49,111 bases of DNA from Methylobacterium sp. J-078 (GTDB lineage: Bacteria > Pseudomonadota > Alphaproteobacteria > Rhizobiales > Beijerinckiaceae). Shown in pieces: positions 16,577 to 23,739 of this stretch. The position numbers and the translations under genes were made by a program. The notes beneath the pieces were generated by a model. It had not been told where the DNA came from. It saw only the letters and a program-made list of their open reading frames with translations, and ran no database searches. Each line of letters starts with the position of its first letter. Position 1 is the stretch's first letter. The stretch covers positions 1 through 49,111 of the forward strand of contig NZ_JAKSYI010000036.1 of assembly GCF_022829285.1 (NCBI RefSeq), written 5' to 3'.

Positions 16577-17667
16577 GCCGGCCGACCCAGCAGCGTGCGT
16601 TTCAATTCGCCCTCGATCCGCACGAGTTCGGCCTCGGCCGCTTGCCGCTTGGCGCGGCCGTCTCGCTGGATCGCCAGGACTTCGTCGATGGTCTCGATGA
16701 ACTGCCGGTTCACGTGGGTCAGCGTCTCGATGTCGACGATGCCGCGCTGGACCTCGCGCTCGATGCCGGCCGTGCCCTGTCGCAGCTTCTCGGCGTTGCT
16801 ACGCAGCAGGGCGTTGGTGGTGTCCGAGACCTCGCGCTGAAGCTTCAGCGCCTCGTCCTGGCGGTGGAGCGCCAGCGCGATGGTCATGCCGTTCTTCCAG
16901 GTCGGGATCGTCGTGGCGATCGAGGATTGCAGCTTCTCGACGAGGGCGGCGTCTCCGTTCTGCACCAACCGGATCTGCGGCATGGTCTGCATCGCGATCA
17001 TCCGGCTGAGCTTGAGGTCGTGGACCTTGCGCTCAAGCCGCTCGACGGTCTGGGCGAGGTCGGACGCCTTCTGGGCGACGAGTTGCCCCTCGATGCCGTC
17101 CCCGGCCGCCCTGGCCTCCGCTTCGAGGGCGGGAAGCTGGTCCCGGCGCGCCTCCTCCACGATCTCGGTGCCGGCGACGATGTAGGCTTCGAGTTCGCGC
17201 ATCTGGACGAGATTGCGGTCGAACAGCCCGTCGAGCATCGCGATGTCCCGGCGCAGGTCGTCGCTGCGGCGTTCGAGCTCCAGGGAGATCCGGTCGACCT
17301 GCGCGGCCAGCGACGAGAATTTTTCCTTGAAGCGCAGCACCTTGGCTTTTGCCCCGCCCCAGAGCCTGTCGAGGAGGCCCGCCTTGCCGAGGGAACCCGG
17401 GTCGAGGCTGTTCACCTTCACGATCATGTCGGAGAGGAGCTCGCCGACGGCCCCCGAATCCTTGTTCATGGTGTCGCGCAGGATGGCGTCGGCGAAGGCG
17501 GCGACGCCGCGCTGGGCCTGGTCGCCGTAGGTCGTCAGCGCAGAGCGGTCGTCGAGCTTGATCTCCCGGCGAATCCGCTGGACGAGGGCCGGATCGGTTT
17601 CCACCCCGCGGGTCGCGTTCGCCAGGCCCGCACGATCGTGGGATCGAAGCTGCACTTGGTCGATCAC
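16573..17667 (-). CDS. TelA family toxic-anion resistance protein
   Basis: A 364-residue, mostly helical cytoplasmic protein of the TelA family (tellurite/toxic anion resistance). Recognisable segments are AAFADAILRDTMNKDSGAVG near residue 60, LLDRLWGGAKAKVLRFKEKF, and the core MPQIRLVQNGDAALVEKLQS followed by TIPTWKNGMTIAL. Length and coiled-coil content match the family. It is the first gene of the operon telA, VWA lipoprotein, xpaC-like, solute-binding-like; all junctions overlap or nearly overlap. Resistance to a specific anion is a family label and not shown here; envelope or chemical-stress roles are equally possible. Confidence 0.88.
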   Translation of the reverse strand: MIDQVQLRSHDRAGLANATRGVETDPALVQRIRREIKLDDRSALTTYGDQAQRGVAAFADAILRDTMNKDSGAVGELLSDMIVKVNSLDPGSLGKAGLLDRLWGGAKAKVLRFKEKFSSLAAQVDRISLELERRSDDLRRDIAMLDGLFDRNLVQMRELEAYIVAGTEIVEEARRDQLPALEAEARAAGDGIEGQLVAQKASDLAQTVERLERKVHDLKLSRMIAMQTMPQIRLVQNGDAALVEKLQSSIATTIPTWKNGMTIALALHRQDEALKLQREVSDTTNALLRSNAEKLRQGTAGIEREVQRGIVDIETLTHVNRQFIETIDEVLAIQRDGRAKRQAAEAELVRIEGELKRTLLGRPA

Positions 17668-17896
17668 TCATATCTCCCAGCTTGGCCGCGATGCTCACAA
17701 ACGCTGCATCTCGTGCCGGAGGAGCGCGGCGCACAGCCTCTGGCGGTGAGCCCGGATTGCAGCGCACGGCCTTGTGTCGAACTCGATCGCGTCTCGATCT
17801 GATGAATGTTTGATGACAGCGATATGACACGAAAGATGCGAGCTCGAATTCGCACGATTTTGTTGAAAAACTTCCAGGCGGCGCGCCAAGCGTGGC

Positions 17897-18046
17897 TCAA
17901 CGTATGTCGCTTGAGAATGTTTTTCTTTCGTCGATGAATCGCGCCCACAATTGCAGCGTATCCTGAGCAAACGGCAGAAAAACCTTCTCTAATCGTCGCC
18001 GCTCGCGGTACTGCCGTGGACTGATTCCGAGTTTTTCAACGAAATC
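17897..18046 (-). pseudogene. Possible AraC-type regulator C-terminal remnant
   Basis: Minus-strand translation from 18046 reads DFVEKLGISPRQYRERRRLE, which resembles the last helix and the GISPRQYR signature of AraC/GlxA regulators, followed by a tail to the stop at 17897. No complete second helix-turn-helix precedes it in frame. The rest of the gap between telA (17667) and the LysR gene (18113) shows nothing else recognisable. Confidence 0.35.
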
Positions 18047-18112
18047 AGCGGGAAGCGGAAGGGCAGGTCTCGGCAACGCGGGCGCGGAAAGCAGACCCGT
18101 ACGCCATTCGTT

Positions 18113-19012
18113 TCAATCCCGCCTGAACTTCGGCACAAGCAGCGCTGAGGCCCAATCCACGAACGCGCGGGTTCGTGACGACGGATGACGGCCCGCGGGG
18201 TAGAGGACGTAGACCGGACTCGGCTCGGGCGGCGTGTCGGCCAGGACCTCGACCAAGGCGCCGGTCGCCAGCTCGTGGGCGACCCGGTAGCGCGGTACCT
18301 GGATCAACCCCATCCCCTGCACGGCGAGGCACACGTACGAAGGCGCAGCGCTGACGGTGACGGAGGCCGGCAGCGGCACGGTGATCGTCCCGTCCGGCAT
18401 CCGGAACTCCAGGGGCAGCACGGCCCGGGTCAGCGAGGAGACGAAGCCGACCACGTGGTGTCCGGCCAGCGATGTCGGCGACGTCGGCACGCCGTGCCGC
18501 TCCAGGTAGGCAGGACTTGCGAAGGTCCCCTCCTCGATGGCGCCGAGCTGCCGCCCGACCAAGCTGCTGTCGGCCGGCTTGCCGACCCGGATCACGCAGT
18601 CGATCCCTTCCGCAACCAAGTCGACCAGCCGGTCTCCCTCGCCGAGGTGCAACTGGATTCCGGGATAGAGGCGCAGGAACTCCGGAAGGTCGGGGAGCAG
18701 GAAGTGGCGTGCCATCGTTCCATGCACATCCACCCTTAGCGGGCCGGCCGGTGCGGTCGCCGCGATGGCCGCCTCCGCCGCGTCGATCTCGGTCAGGATC
18801 GCGAGCCAGCGCCGGACGTACTCCTCCCCTTCCGGCGTCGGCGACACGTGCCGGGTGGTCCGGTTCAGGAGACGAACGCCCGCCTGCCGCTCTAGTCGCT
18901 GGACGACCTCGGACAGGCGGGAACGCGACGTCGCCAGATCGTGCGCGGCCTTGGCGAAGCTGCGCCGCTCCACGATGCGCACGAAAGCGCGCATGGCTTC
19001 GATCCTGTCCAT
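18113..19012 (-). CDS. LysR-type transcriptional regulator
   Basis: A 299-residue LysR regulator. The N-terminal winged helix-turn-helix (MRAFVRIVERRSFAKAAHDL onwards, residues 7-66) contains RLSEVVQRLERQAGVRLLNR, and an effector-binding domain occupies residues about 90-295. It is divergent from the SDR gene at 19114 with a 101-bp shared promoter region, the usual arrangement for LysR control of a neighbouring oxidoreductase. The effector is unknown. Confidence 0.92.
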   Translation of the reverse strand: MDRIEAMRAFVRIVERRSFAKAAHDLATSRSRLSEVVQRLERQAGVRLLNRTTRHVSPTPEGEEYVRRWLAILTEIDAAEAAIAATAPAGPLRVDVHGTMARHFLLPDLPEFLRLYPGIQLHLGEGDRLVDLVAEGIDCVIRVGKPADSSLVGRQLGAIEEGTFASPAYLERHGVPTSPTSLAGHHVVGFVSSLTRAVLPLEFRMPDGTITVPLPASVTVSAAPSYVCLAVQGMGLIQVPRYRVAHELATGALVEVLADTPPEPSPVYVLYPAGRHPSSRTRAFVDWASALLVPKFRRD

Positions 19013-19113
19013 GATTGTTCCGGATTTCCGACGAATGCGTGCCGGAAATCGAGCATAGACCAGAGCAGTCGGCCAGAGCTTAAATCGCGGTCATTCCCAC
19101 GGAGACTGACATC

Positions 19114-19851
19114 ATGGTGGAAGGCCAGCGCTGCGCCATCGTCACCGGTTCCTCCCGCGGCATCGGTGCCGCCGTCGCCGAGCGTCTGACCGCTGAAGGA
19201 CTGGCGGTCGTCGTCAACTACGCGGGCCGGGCCGAGCCGGCCGATGAACTCGTTCGGAAGATCCAGGCCAATGGCGGCACGGCCATGGCCTGTCGTGCCG
19301 ACGTCAGCGTGGCGGCCGAGGTCGCGGCGATGTTCGAGGCTGCAAAGGCCGCCTTCGGCGGCGTCGACGTCCTCGTCAACAATGCCGGAATCATGAACCT
19401 AGCCCCATTGGCAGAGAGTAGCGACGATCTCGTCGACCGTCACCTTTCCATCAACCTGAAGGGCACGATCAACACCCTGCGCGAGGCGGCGCGCTGCCTC
19501 AGGGACGGCGGGCGCATCGTCAACTTCTCCTCCAGCGTCGTCGGGCTCTACCAACCCACTTACGGCGTATACGCCGCCACCAAGGCCGGCGTCGAAGCGC
19601 TGACTCACATCCTGGCCAAGGAGCTCGGCCCGCGCGGCATCACCGTCAATGCCGTAGCGCCCGGCCCCACCGCCACGGCGCTGTTCCTCGACGGCAAGCC
19701 ACCGGAACTGGTCGACCGGATCGCCAAGGCGGCCCCGCTCGGGCGCCTGGGCCAGCCGGACGACATCGCCGCCGTCGTCGCCTTCCTCGTCGGCCCGGAC
19801 GGCGGCTGGGTCAACGGGCAGGTTCTGCGTGCCAATGGCGGCGCCATCTGA
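19114..19851 (+). CDS. Short-chain dehydrogenase/reductase
   Basis: A 245-residue classical SDR. It has the NAD(P)-binding TGSSRGIG near residues 10-17, NNAG near 89-92, the catalytic Ser in NFSSSVVG and Tyr/Lys in YAATK near 155-159, and a C-terminal region typical of 3-oxoacyl-ACP-reductase-like SDRs (WVNGQVLRANGG). Arg in the first loop suggests NADPH preference. It is divergent from and probably controlled by the LysR regulator at 18113. The substrate is not predictable. Confidence 0.9.
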   Translation: MVEGQRCAIVTGSSRGIGAAVAERLTAEGLAVVVNYAGRAEPADELVRKIQANGGTAMACRADVSVAAEVAAMFEAAKAAFGGVDVLVNNAGIMNLAPLAESSDDLVDRHLSINLKGTINTLREAARCLRDGGRIVNFSSSVVGLYQPTYGVYAATKAGVEALTHILAKELGPRGITVNAVAPGPTATALFLDGKPPELVDRIAKAAPLGRLGQPDDIAAVVAFLVGPDGGWVNGQVLRANGGAI

Positions 19852-19861
19852 GGAGTAGGAC

Positions 19862-20466
19862 ATGGCCAGATCATCCTCGTCACCGGCGCGTCCAGCGGCT
19901 TCGGAAGTCTCGCCGCCCGGGCACTCGTCGAGCAGTACGATGTGAACGTGTTGAGCACGCAGCGCGTCAACTGCGCCGCCCTTCTGCACATGCGTAAGGC
20001 CGGCCGCGGGCTCCTGATCTGGAACGCCTCCAGCAGCGTCGCCGGCGGCACGCCGCCCGATCTCAGCCCCTACTTCGCCGCCAAGGCCGGAATGGATGCC
20101 CTGGCGGTCACCCTGGCGCGAGAACTCGCGCTCTGGGGCATCGAGACCTCCATCTTGGTGCCGGGCGCCTTCACCCAGGGCAGGAACCCACTTCGCCCAT
20201 GCCGGGCAGCCCGAGGACGCGACGTGCGCGGCCGCCTATGAGGCAGCAGGCCCTATGCGGGCTTCGATGCCCGCGTGCAGGCAGCCTTCGCCAACATCGT
20301 CCCGGACGACGCCGACCCGGCCCTCGTGGCGCGCGCCGTCGTCGACCCTACGCAGGACGGGGCTGCGGTGGGCTTTGCGGTTACCGACCGGCTGCGGGCC
20401 GAGATGCTACACCGGACCGGGCTCGACGCCTTGCTGCATCCGATCATTCGACCCGTCGCGCCATGA
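19862..20466 (+). pseudogene. SDR family pseudogene
   Basis: A second SDR is readable only in pieces. The cofactor loop GQIILVTGASSGFGS begins near 19864. It then jumps from ALVEQYD directly to DVNVLSTQRVNCAALLHMRK, so about 70-80 residues are deleted. The YFAAKAGMDALAVTLARE catalytic region follows. After GAFTQG (about 20180) the frame shifts. The remaining C-terminal homology (DGAAVGFAVTDRLRAEMLHR) continues in other frames to a stop near 20466. It lies directly after the intact SDR but is not a simple duplicate of it. Confidence 0.7.
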
Positions 20467-20479
20467 TGCGCCCGCGCGT

Positions 20480-21076
20480 TCAGGCTCCGGCCCCGAGCAG
20501 GCCGGAGGCGAGACAGCGAAACGCCTCGACCGCCTTGGGCAGGACGATGCGCGGCTCGTCGGAGGCTGCGACCCAGAGGGCCGCGTTGAGGGCGGCTCCG
20601 TTGATCAGCCGGGCGGCGGCCTCGGCGTCCACGGGGCGCACAGTCCCGGCATCAATCATTGCCTGGATCGTCACCGTCGTCGTGCGCAGGCAGGCGCTCT
20701 GTCCCGGCCATCGCGAGGGGTCGCCGAGCACGGCCGGGCCGTCGCGCAGCATGATCCGCTGAATCTCAGGCTCCAGGGCCAGCTCGATATAGGCGACCCC
20801 TTCCGCCAGGAAGCCGAGCCAGGGCGTATCCGCCACATCCCGTGCTGCGGATGCCTTGGCCACCATCTCGGCGTCGAGCTGCTCCACCACCGCCGCGAGC
20901 AGTCCCTTCTTGCCGCCAAAGTTGTGGTAGAGCGCCCCGCGTGTCAGCCCGGCCGCCTCCGTCAGATCGTCCATGGAGGCCTCCGCGTAGCCCAATTCCG
21001 CGAAGGCCGTCCGCGCCGCCTGGATGAGCTTGGCGCGGGTCTCCTTCATCATTTGCGCCCGTCGTCCAGCCGGCAT
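20480..21076 (-). CDS. TetR family regulator
   Basis: A 198-residue TetR-type repressor. The N-terminal helix-turn-helix spans about residues 13-59 and includes SMDDLTEAAGLTRGALYHNF. The ligand-binding helices resemble the C-terminal domain in which GxxxLxxG-type hydrophobic residues line a pocket. The reading frame is open further upstream, but the ATG at 21076 gives the standard start. Upstream in-frame codons would run through the operator palindromes. It is divergent from a RidA gene (21219) with three CATACG/CGTATG palindromes between, so autoregulation and control of ridA are likely. Confidence 0.9.
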   Translation of the reverse strand: MPAGRRAQMMKETRAKLIQAARTAFAELGYAEASMDDLTEAAGLTRGALYHNFGGKKGLLAAVVEQLDAEMVAKASAARDVADTPWLGFLAEGVAYIELALEPEIQRIMLRDGPAVLGDPSRWPGQSACLRTTTVTIQAMIDAGTVRPVDAEAAARLINGAALNAALWVAASDEPRIVLPKAVEAFRCLASGLLGAGA

Positions 21077-21092
21077 CGACCGCCCCCATTTC

Positions 21093-21109
21093 GCATACGC
21101 GACGTATGC
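21093..21109. promoter_or_regulatory. TetR operator candidate 1
   Basis: Perfect palindrome GCATACG-CGA-CGTATGC (7-bp arms, 3-nt centre), 16 nt upstream of the TetR start codon. It shares the CATACG/CGTATG half-sites with the next two palindromes. Confidence 0.7.
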
Positions 21110-21116
21110 ACATTGA

Positions 21117-21131
21117 CATACGCTCCGTATG
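21117..21131. promoter_or_regulatory. TetR operator candidate 2
   Basis: Palindrome CATACG-CTC-CGTATG with perfect 6-bp arms. Centre-to-centre distance from site 1 is about 23 nt. It is repeated in inverted orientation as site 3. Confidence 0.7.
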
Positions 21132-21145
21132 CGACCATCGTCCTG

Positions 21146-21160
21146 CATACGGAGCGTATA
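21146..21160. promoter_or_regulatory. TetR operator candidate 3
   Basis: CATACG-GAG-CGTATA, the inverted copy of site 2 with one arm mismatch. It is centred about 29 nt from site 2 on the ridA side. The three sites fill most of the TetR/RidA intergenic region. Confidence 0.65.
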
Positions 21161-21218
21161 CGAATTTCGCTCCGCCGTCCGCGGCGCGATCCCGGTCGAT
21201 ACGAATGAGAGGCAGATC

Positions 21219-21632
21219 ATGGCGAAGCGCGACGCGATCTTTCCGCCCGGCCGGCAGGCGCTCTACGAGATGCACCGCTACTCCGCGGCGATCCGGTCCG
21301 GCGACCTGCTTTTCGTGTCCGGCCAGGTCGGCAGCCGCGAGGACGGCTCGCCCGAGCCGGACTTCGCCATCCAGGTGCAGCTCGCCTTCGACCGCCTGAA
21401 TGCGGTGCTGCAGGTCGCTGGCGCCAGCTTCGACGACGTGGTGGACGTGACAACCTTCCACACCGATCCGGAGAAGCAGTTCGAGACGGTGATGGCGGTG
21501 CGCGATCGGGCGATCGGCGCGCCGCCCTATCCCAACTGGACTGCGGTCGGCGTGACCTGGCTTGCCGGCTTCGACTTCGAGATCAAGGCTATCGCCCGCA
21601 TCCCCGAGCGATCGGTCAGCCCGCATCCCTGA
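21219..21632 (+). CDS. RidA/YjgF family protein lacking the catalytic arginine
   Basis: A 137-residue RidA-fold protein with SGDLLFVSGQVGSREDGS near residues 25-42 and the C-terminal strand FEIKAIARIP. Classical RidA deaminates reactive enamines/imines using an Arg in an ARxxV motif. Here the equivalent position reads YPNWTAVGV, with Trp replacing Arg. This places it among Rid subgroups without established deaminase activity, often of unknown or regulatory function. The ATG at 21219 follows GAGAGGCAG, a reasonable ribosome binding site. Probably controlled by the divergent TetR. Confidence 0.85.
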   Translation: MAKRDAIFPPGRQALYEMHRYSAAIRSGDLLFVSGQVGSREDGSPEPDFAIQVQLAFDRLNAVLQVAGASFDDVVDVTTFHTDPEKQFETVMAVRDRAIGAPPYPNWTAVGVTWLAGFDFEIKAIARIPERSVSPHP

Positions 21633-21673
21633 ATCGCCGCACGGGCCGAGCGCCCCTGCGATCGTCCGGTGCG

Positions 21674-22273
21674 CTAGTCCTGTCCGCTCCTCGCAAAAGC
21701 ATTGAGCGAGACGGATGCCACCGCGCGCAAGGCGTCGCGGTTCGCGCCGGACGACGCCATGACCCCCATGCCGGAGGCGACCGTCGACAGGAACCGCGCC
21801 AGCGCCACGGGGTCGGCATCAGTCGGGAGATCGCCGTCCTCCTTGGCCTGCGCGAAGCGTCCAAGGAGTTCCGTCTCCGTCTGCGCCCGCCGCGACGCGA
21901 GCTCGAACGGAATGTTCTCCGAGCCGGCGCCACAGGCAAGGCCGCCCTGGACCAGGAGGCAGCCAGGCGGATTGGCCGGGTCGGTATGGCTTTCGGCGAT
22001 GCTGCTCAGGAAGCGTTCCGCCACATCGCGCGCCGTGGGACCGGCGAGTACGTAGCGCATGTGCTCGGACCGCCGCAGCGCATAGCGGTCGAGGGCTGCC
22101 TTGAGCAGGCCTTCCTTGCTGCCGAAGGCCGCGTAAAGGCTCGGCGCCTTGATGCCCATTGCCTTCGTCAGCATGGCGAGGCTGGCGCCGTCGTAACCAT
22201 GGCGCCAGAAAACCTCCATCGCCTCGTCGAGGGCTTTGTCCATGTCGAAGGACCGGGGCCGCCCCATCACCAT
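21674..22273 (-). CDS. TetR family regulator of the RND efflux genes
   Basis: A 199-residue TetR regulator. The helix-turn-helix is near residues 12-58 (MEVFWRHGYDGASLAMLTKA, then SLYAAFGSKEGLL). The N-terminal GRPRSFD start is typical; ATG 22273 or 22267 are both possible. It is divergent from the membrane-fusion gene at 22362, with an 88-nt gap that must contain both promoters, so repression of the efflux operon and itself is the likely role. Ligand unknown. Confidence 0.9.
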   Translation of the reverse strand: MVMGRPRSFDMDKALDEAMEVFWRHGYDGASLAMLTKAMGIKAPSLYAAFGSKEGLLKAALDRYALRRSEHMRYVLAGPTARDVAERFLSSIAESHTDPANPPGCLLVQGGLACGAGSENIPFELASRRAQTETELLGRFAQAKEDGDLPTDADPVALARFLSTVASGMGVMASSGANRDALRAVASVSLNAFARSGQD

Positions 22274-22361
22274 TGTCTGCAGGCTCCAACTTTTATATCG
22301 AGTGGTAGATAAGTCTCTTGACGGCCGGCGTCCATGCCGACATTTGTATCGAGCTTTACAC
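22274..22361. promoter_or_regulatory. TetR/efflux divergent promoter
   Basis: The 88-nt gap between the TetR gene and the efflux operon holds TATCGAG twice (near 22295 and 22347) and an imperfect palindrome between ACTTTTATATCGAG and GGTAGATAAGT (22288-22313), plausible as the operator. Exact promoter elements are not assigned. Confidence 0.45.
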
Positions 22362-23621
22362 ATGTCGGAGCCGGTCGTGAACCCTGCGCCTCATTCTCCT
22401 CCTACCCGTTCCGGCGTCCGGCGCAGCCTCGGTGTAGGCATCGCTCTCGCCCTGCTGGCAGGCGCATCCGTCCCGCTCATGCCATCCCTGACGGGTCGCG
22501 GGACCGAGGCAGTCGCCGCCCCGACGCCGGCCGAGCAGGCAATGTCAGTTCCAGTCGCCACGGTCGCGCCTCGGGCGGTGGTTCTCTGGGACGAGTTCTC
22601 TGGCCGCCTGGAAGCCGTCGACCGGGTCGATGTCCGCGCGCGTGTCGGCGGCGCGATCCAGGCCACGCACTTCGCCGAGGGAGAGCTGGTTCGGCCCGGC
22701 GACCTACTCGTGACCATCGACCCCGCGCCCTACGCTGCCGAGGTCCAGCGCCTGGAGGCGCAGGTCGCCGGCGCCGAGGCGCGCGTCGCTCTGACTGCAA
22801 GCGACCTGGAGCGCGGGCAGCGGTTGTCGGGCCAACAGATCGTCACGGCACGCGACCTCGATGTCCGCGCTAACGCCTTCAAGGAAGCCAAGGCGAGTCT
22901 CGATGCGGCGAAAGCGACGCTGGAAGCGGCGCGGCTGAACCTCGGCTACACCGAGGTCCGCGCTGCGGTCGGCGGCCGCGTCGGACGCCGCGAGATCACG
23001 CCGGGCAACCTCGTCGCCACCGGCGCGGGTGCGGCCGTGCTGACCACCCTCGTCTCGGTCGATCCTGTCTATGCCAGCTTCGACGCGGACGAGACCGTCG
23101 TCCTCAAGGCGCTGGCGTCGCTCGCCGAACCGTCGGGCAAGCGCGGCAAACTCGATCGTATCCCGGTCGAGATGGTCACCGCCGATGGCGCCCGGGCGGG
23201 CGGGCATCTCCAGTTCATCGACAATAAGGTCGACGCGCGCAGCGGCACCATCCGGGTCCGCGCCAGCTTCGCCAACGGCGACGGTCATCTCATCCCCGGC
23301 CAGTTCGCGCGCATGCGCCTCGGTCAGGCCGCGCCTCAATCGCTGCTCCTCGTGGACGAGCGGGCGGTCGGCACGGATCAGGACAAGAAGTTCGTGCTCG
23401 TGGTCGGTGCGGACGACCGCGCCGAGTTCCGCGCCGTCACCCTCGGCCGGGCGGTCGACGGGCTCCGCGTCGTGACCTCGGGCCTGTCCGGCGGCGAGCG
23501 CATCATCGTGAACGGCTTGCAGCGGGTTCGCCCCGGCATGCTCCTGCGGCCCGAGCTCGTCACCATGGGCGCCCGGCCTCAGGACGCCGCATCCGCCGCG
23601 CGCCAGCTCGCCCAGCGCTGA
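22362..23621 (+). CDS. RND efflux membrane-fusion protein
   Basis: A 419-residue AcrA/MexE-type periplasmic adaptor. The N-terminal hydrophobic signal/anchor is near residues 20-42. Next comes a barrel-sandwich hybrid half (RVDVRARVGGAIQATHFAEG), an alpha-helical hairpin (residues about 130-195), the second lipoyl half (TEVRAAVGGRVGRREITPGN), a beta-barrel and a membrane-proximal C-terminal domain. There is no lipobox cysteine. The start at 22362 is chosen because the upstream in-frame sequence runs through the promoter region. It links the inner-membrane pump encoded at 23740 to an outer-membrane channel not encoded here. Confidence 0.9.
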   Translation: MSEPVVNPAPHSPPTRSGVRRSLGVGIALALLAGASVPLMPSLTGRGTEAVAAPTPAEQAMSVPVATVAPRAVVLWDEFSGRLEAVDRVDVRARVGGAIQATHFAEGELVRPGDLLVTIDPAPYAAEVQRLEAQVAGAEARVALTASDLERGQRLSGQQIVTARDLDVRANAFKEAKASLDAAKATLEAARLNLGYTEVRAAVGGRVGRREITPGNLVATGAGAAVLTTLVSVDPVYASFDADETVVLKALASLAEPSGKRGKLDRIPVEMVTADGARAGGHLQFIDNKVDARSGTIRVRASFANGDGHLIPGQFARMRLGQAAPQSLLLVDERAVGTDQDKKFVLVVGADDRAEFRAVTLGRAVDGLRVVTSGLSGGERIIVNGLQRVRPGMLLRPELVTMGARPQDAASAARQLAQR

Positions 23622-23739
23622 CGGCCGGCGCCGCACGCATTCTAATCGAAGATCATTCACGGCGGCCGCCTCGCGACCGCCCTCTCTAGTTACGCGCAGT
23701 CCCACGCCGCGCGATCTCTCTCGCCCTCAGGAGAGCGGT

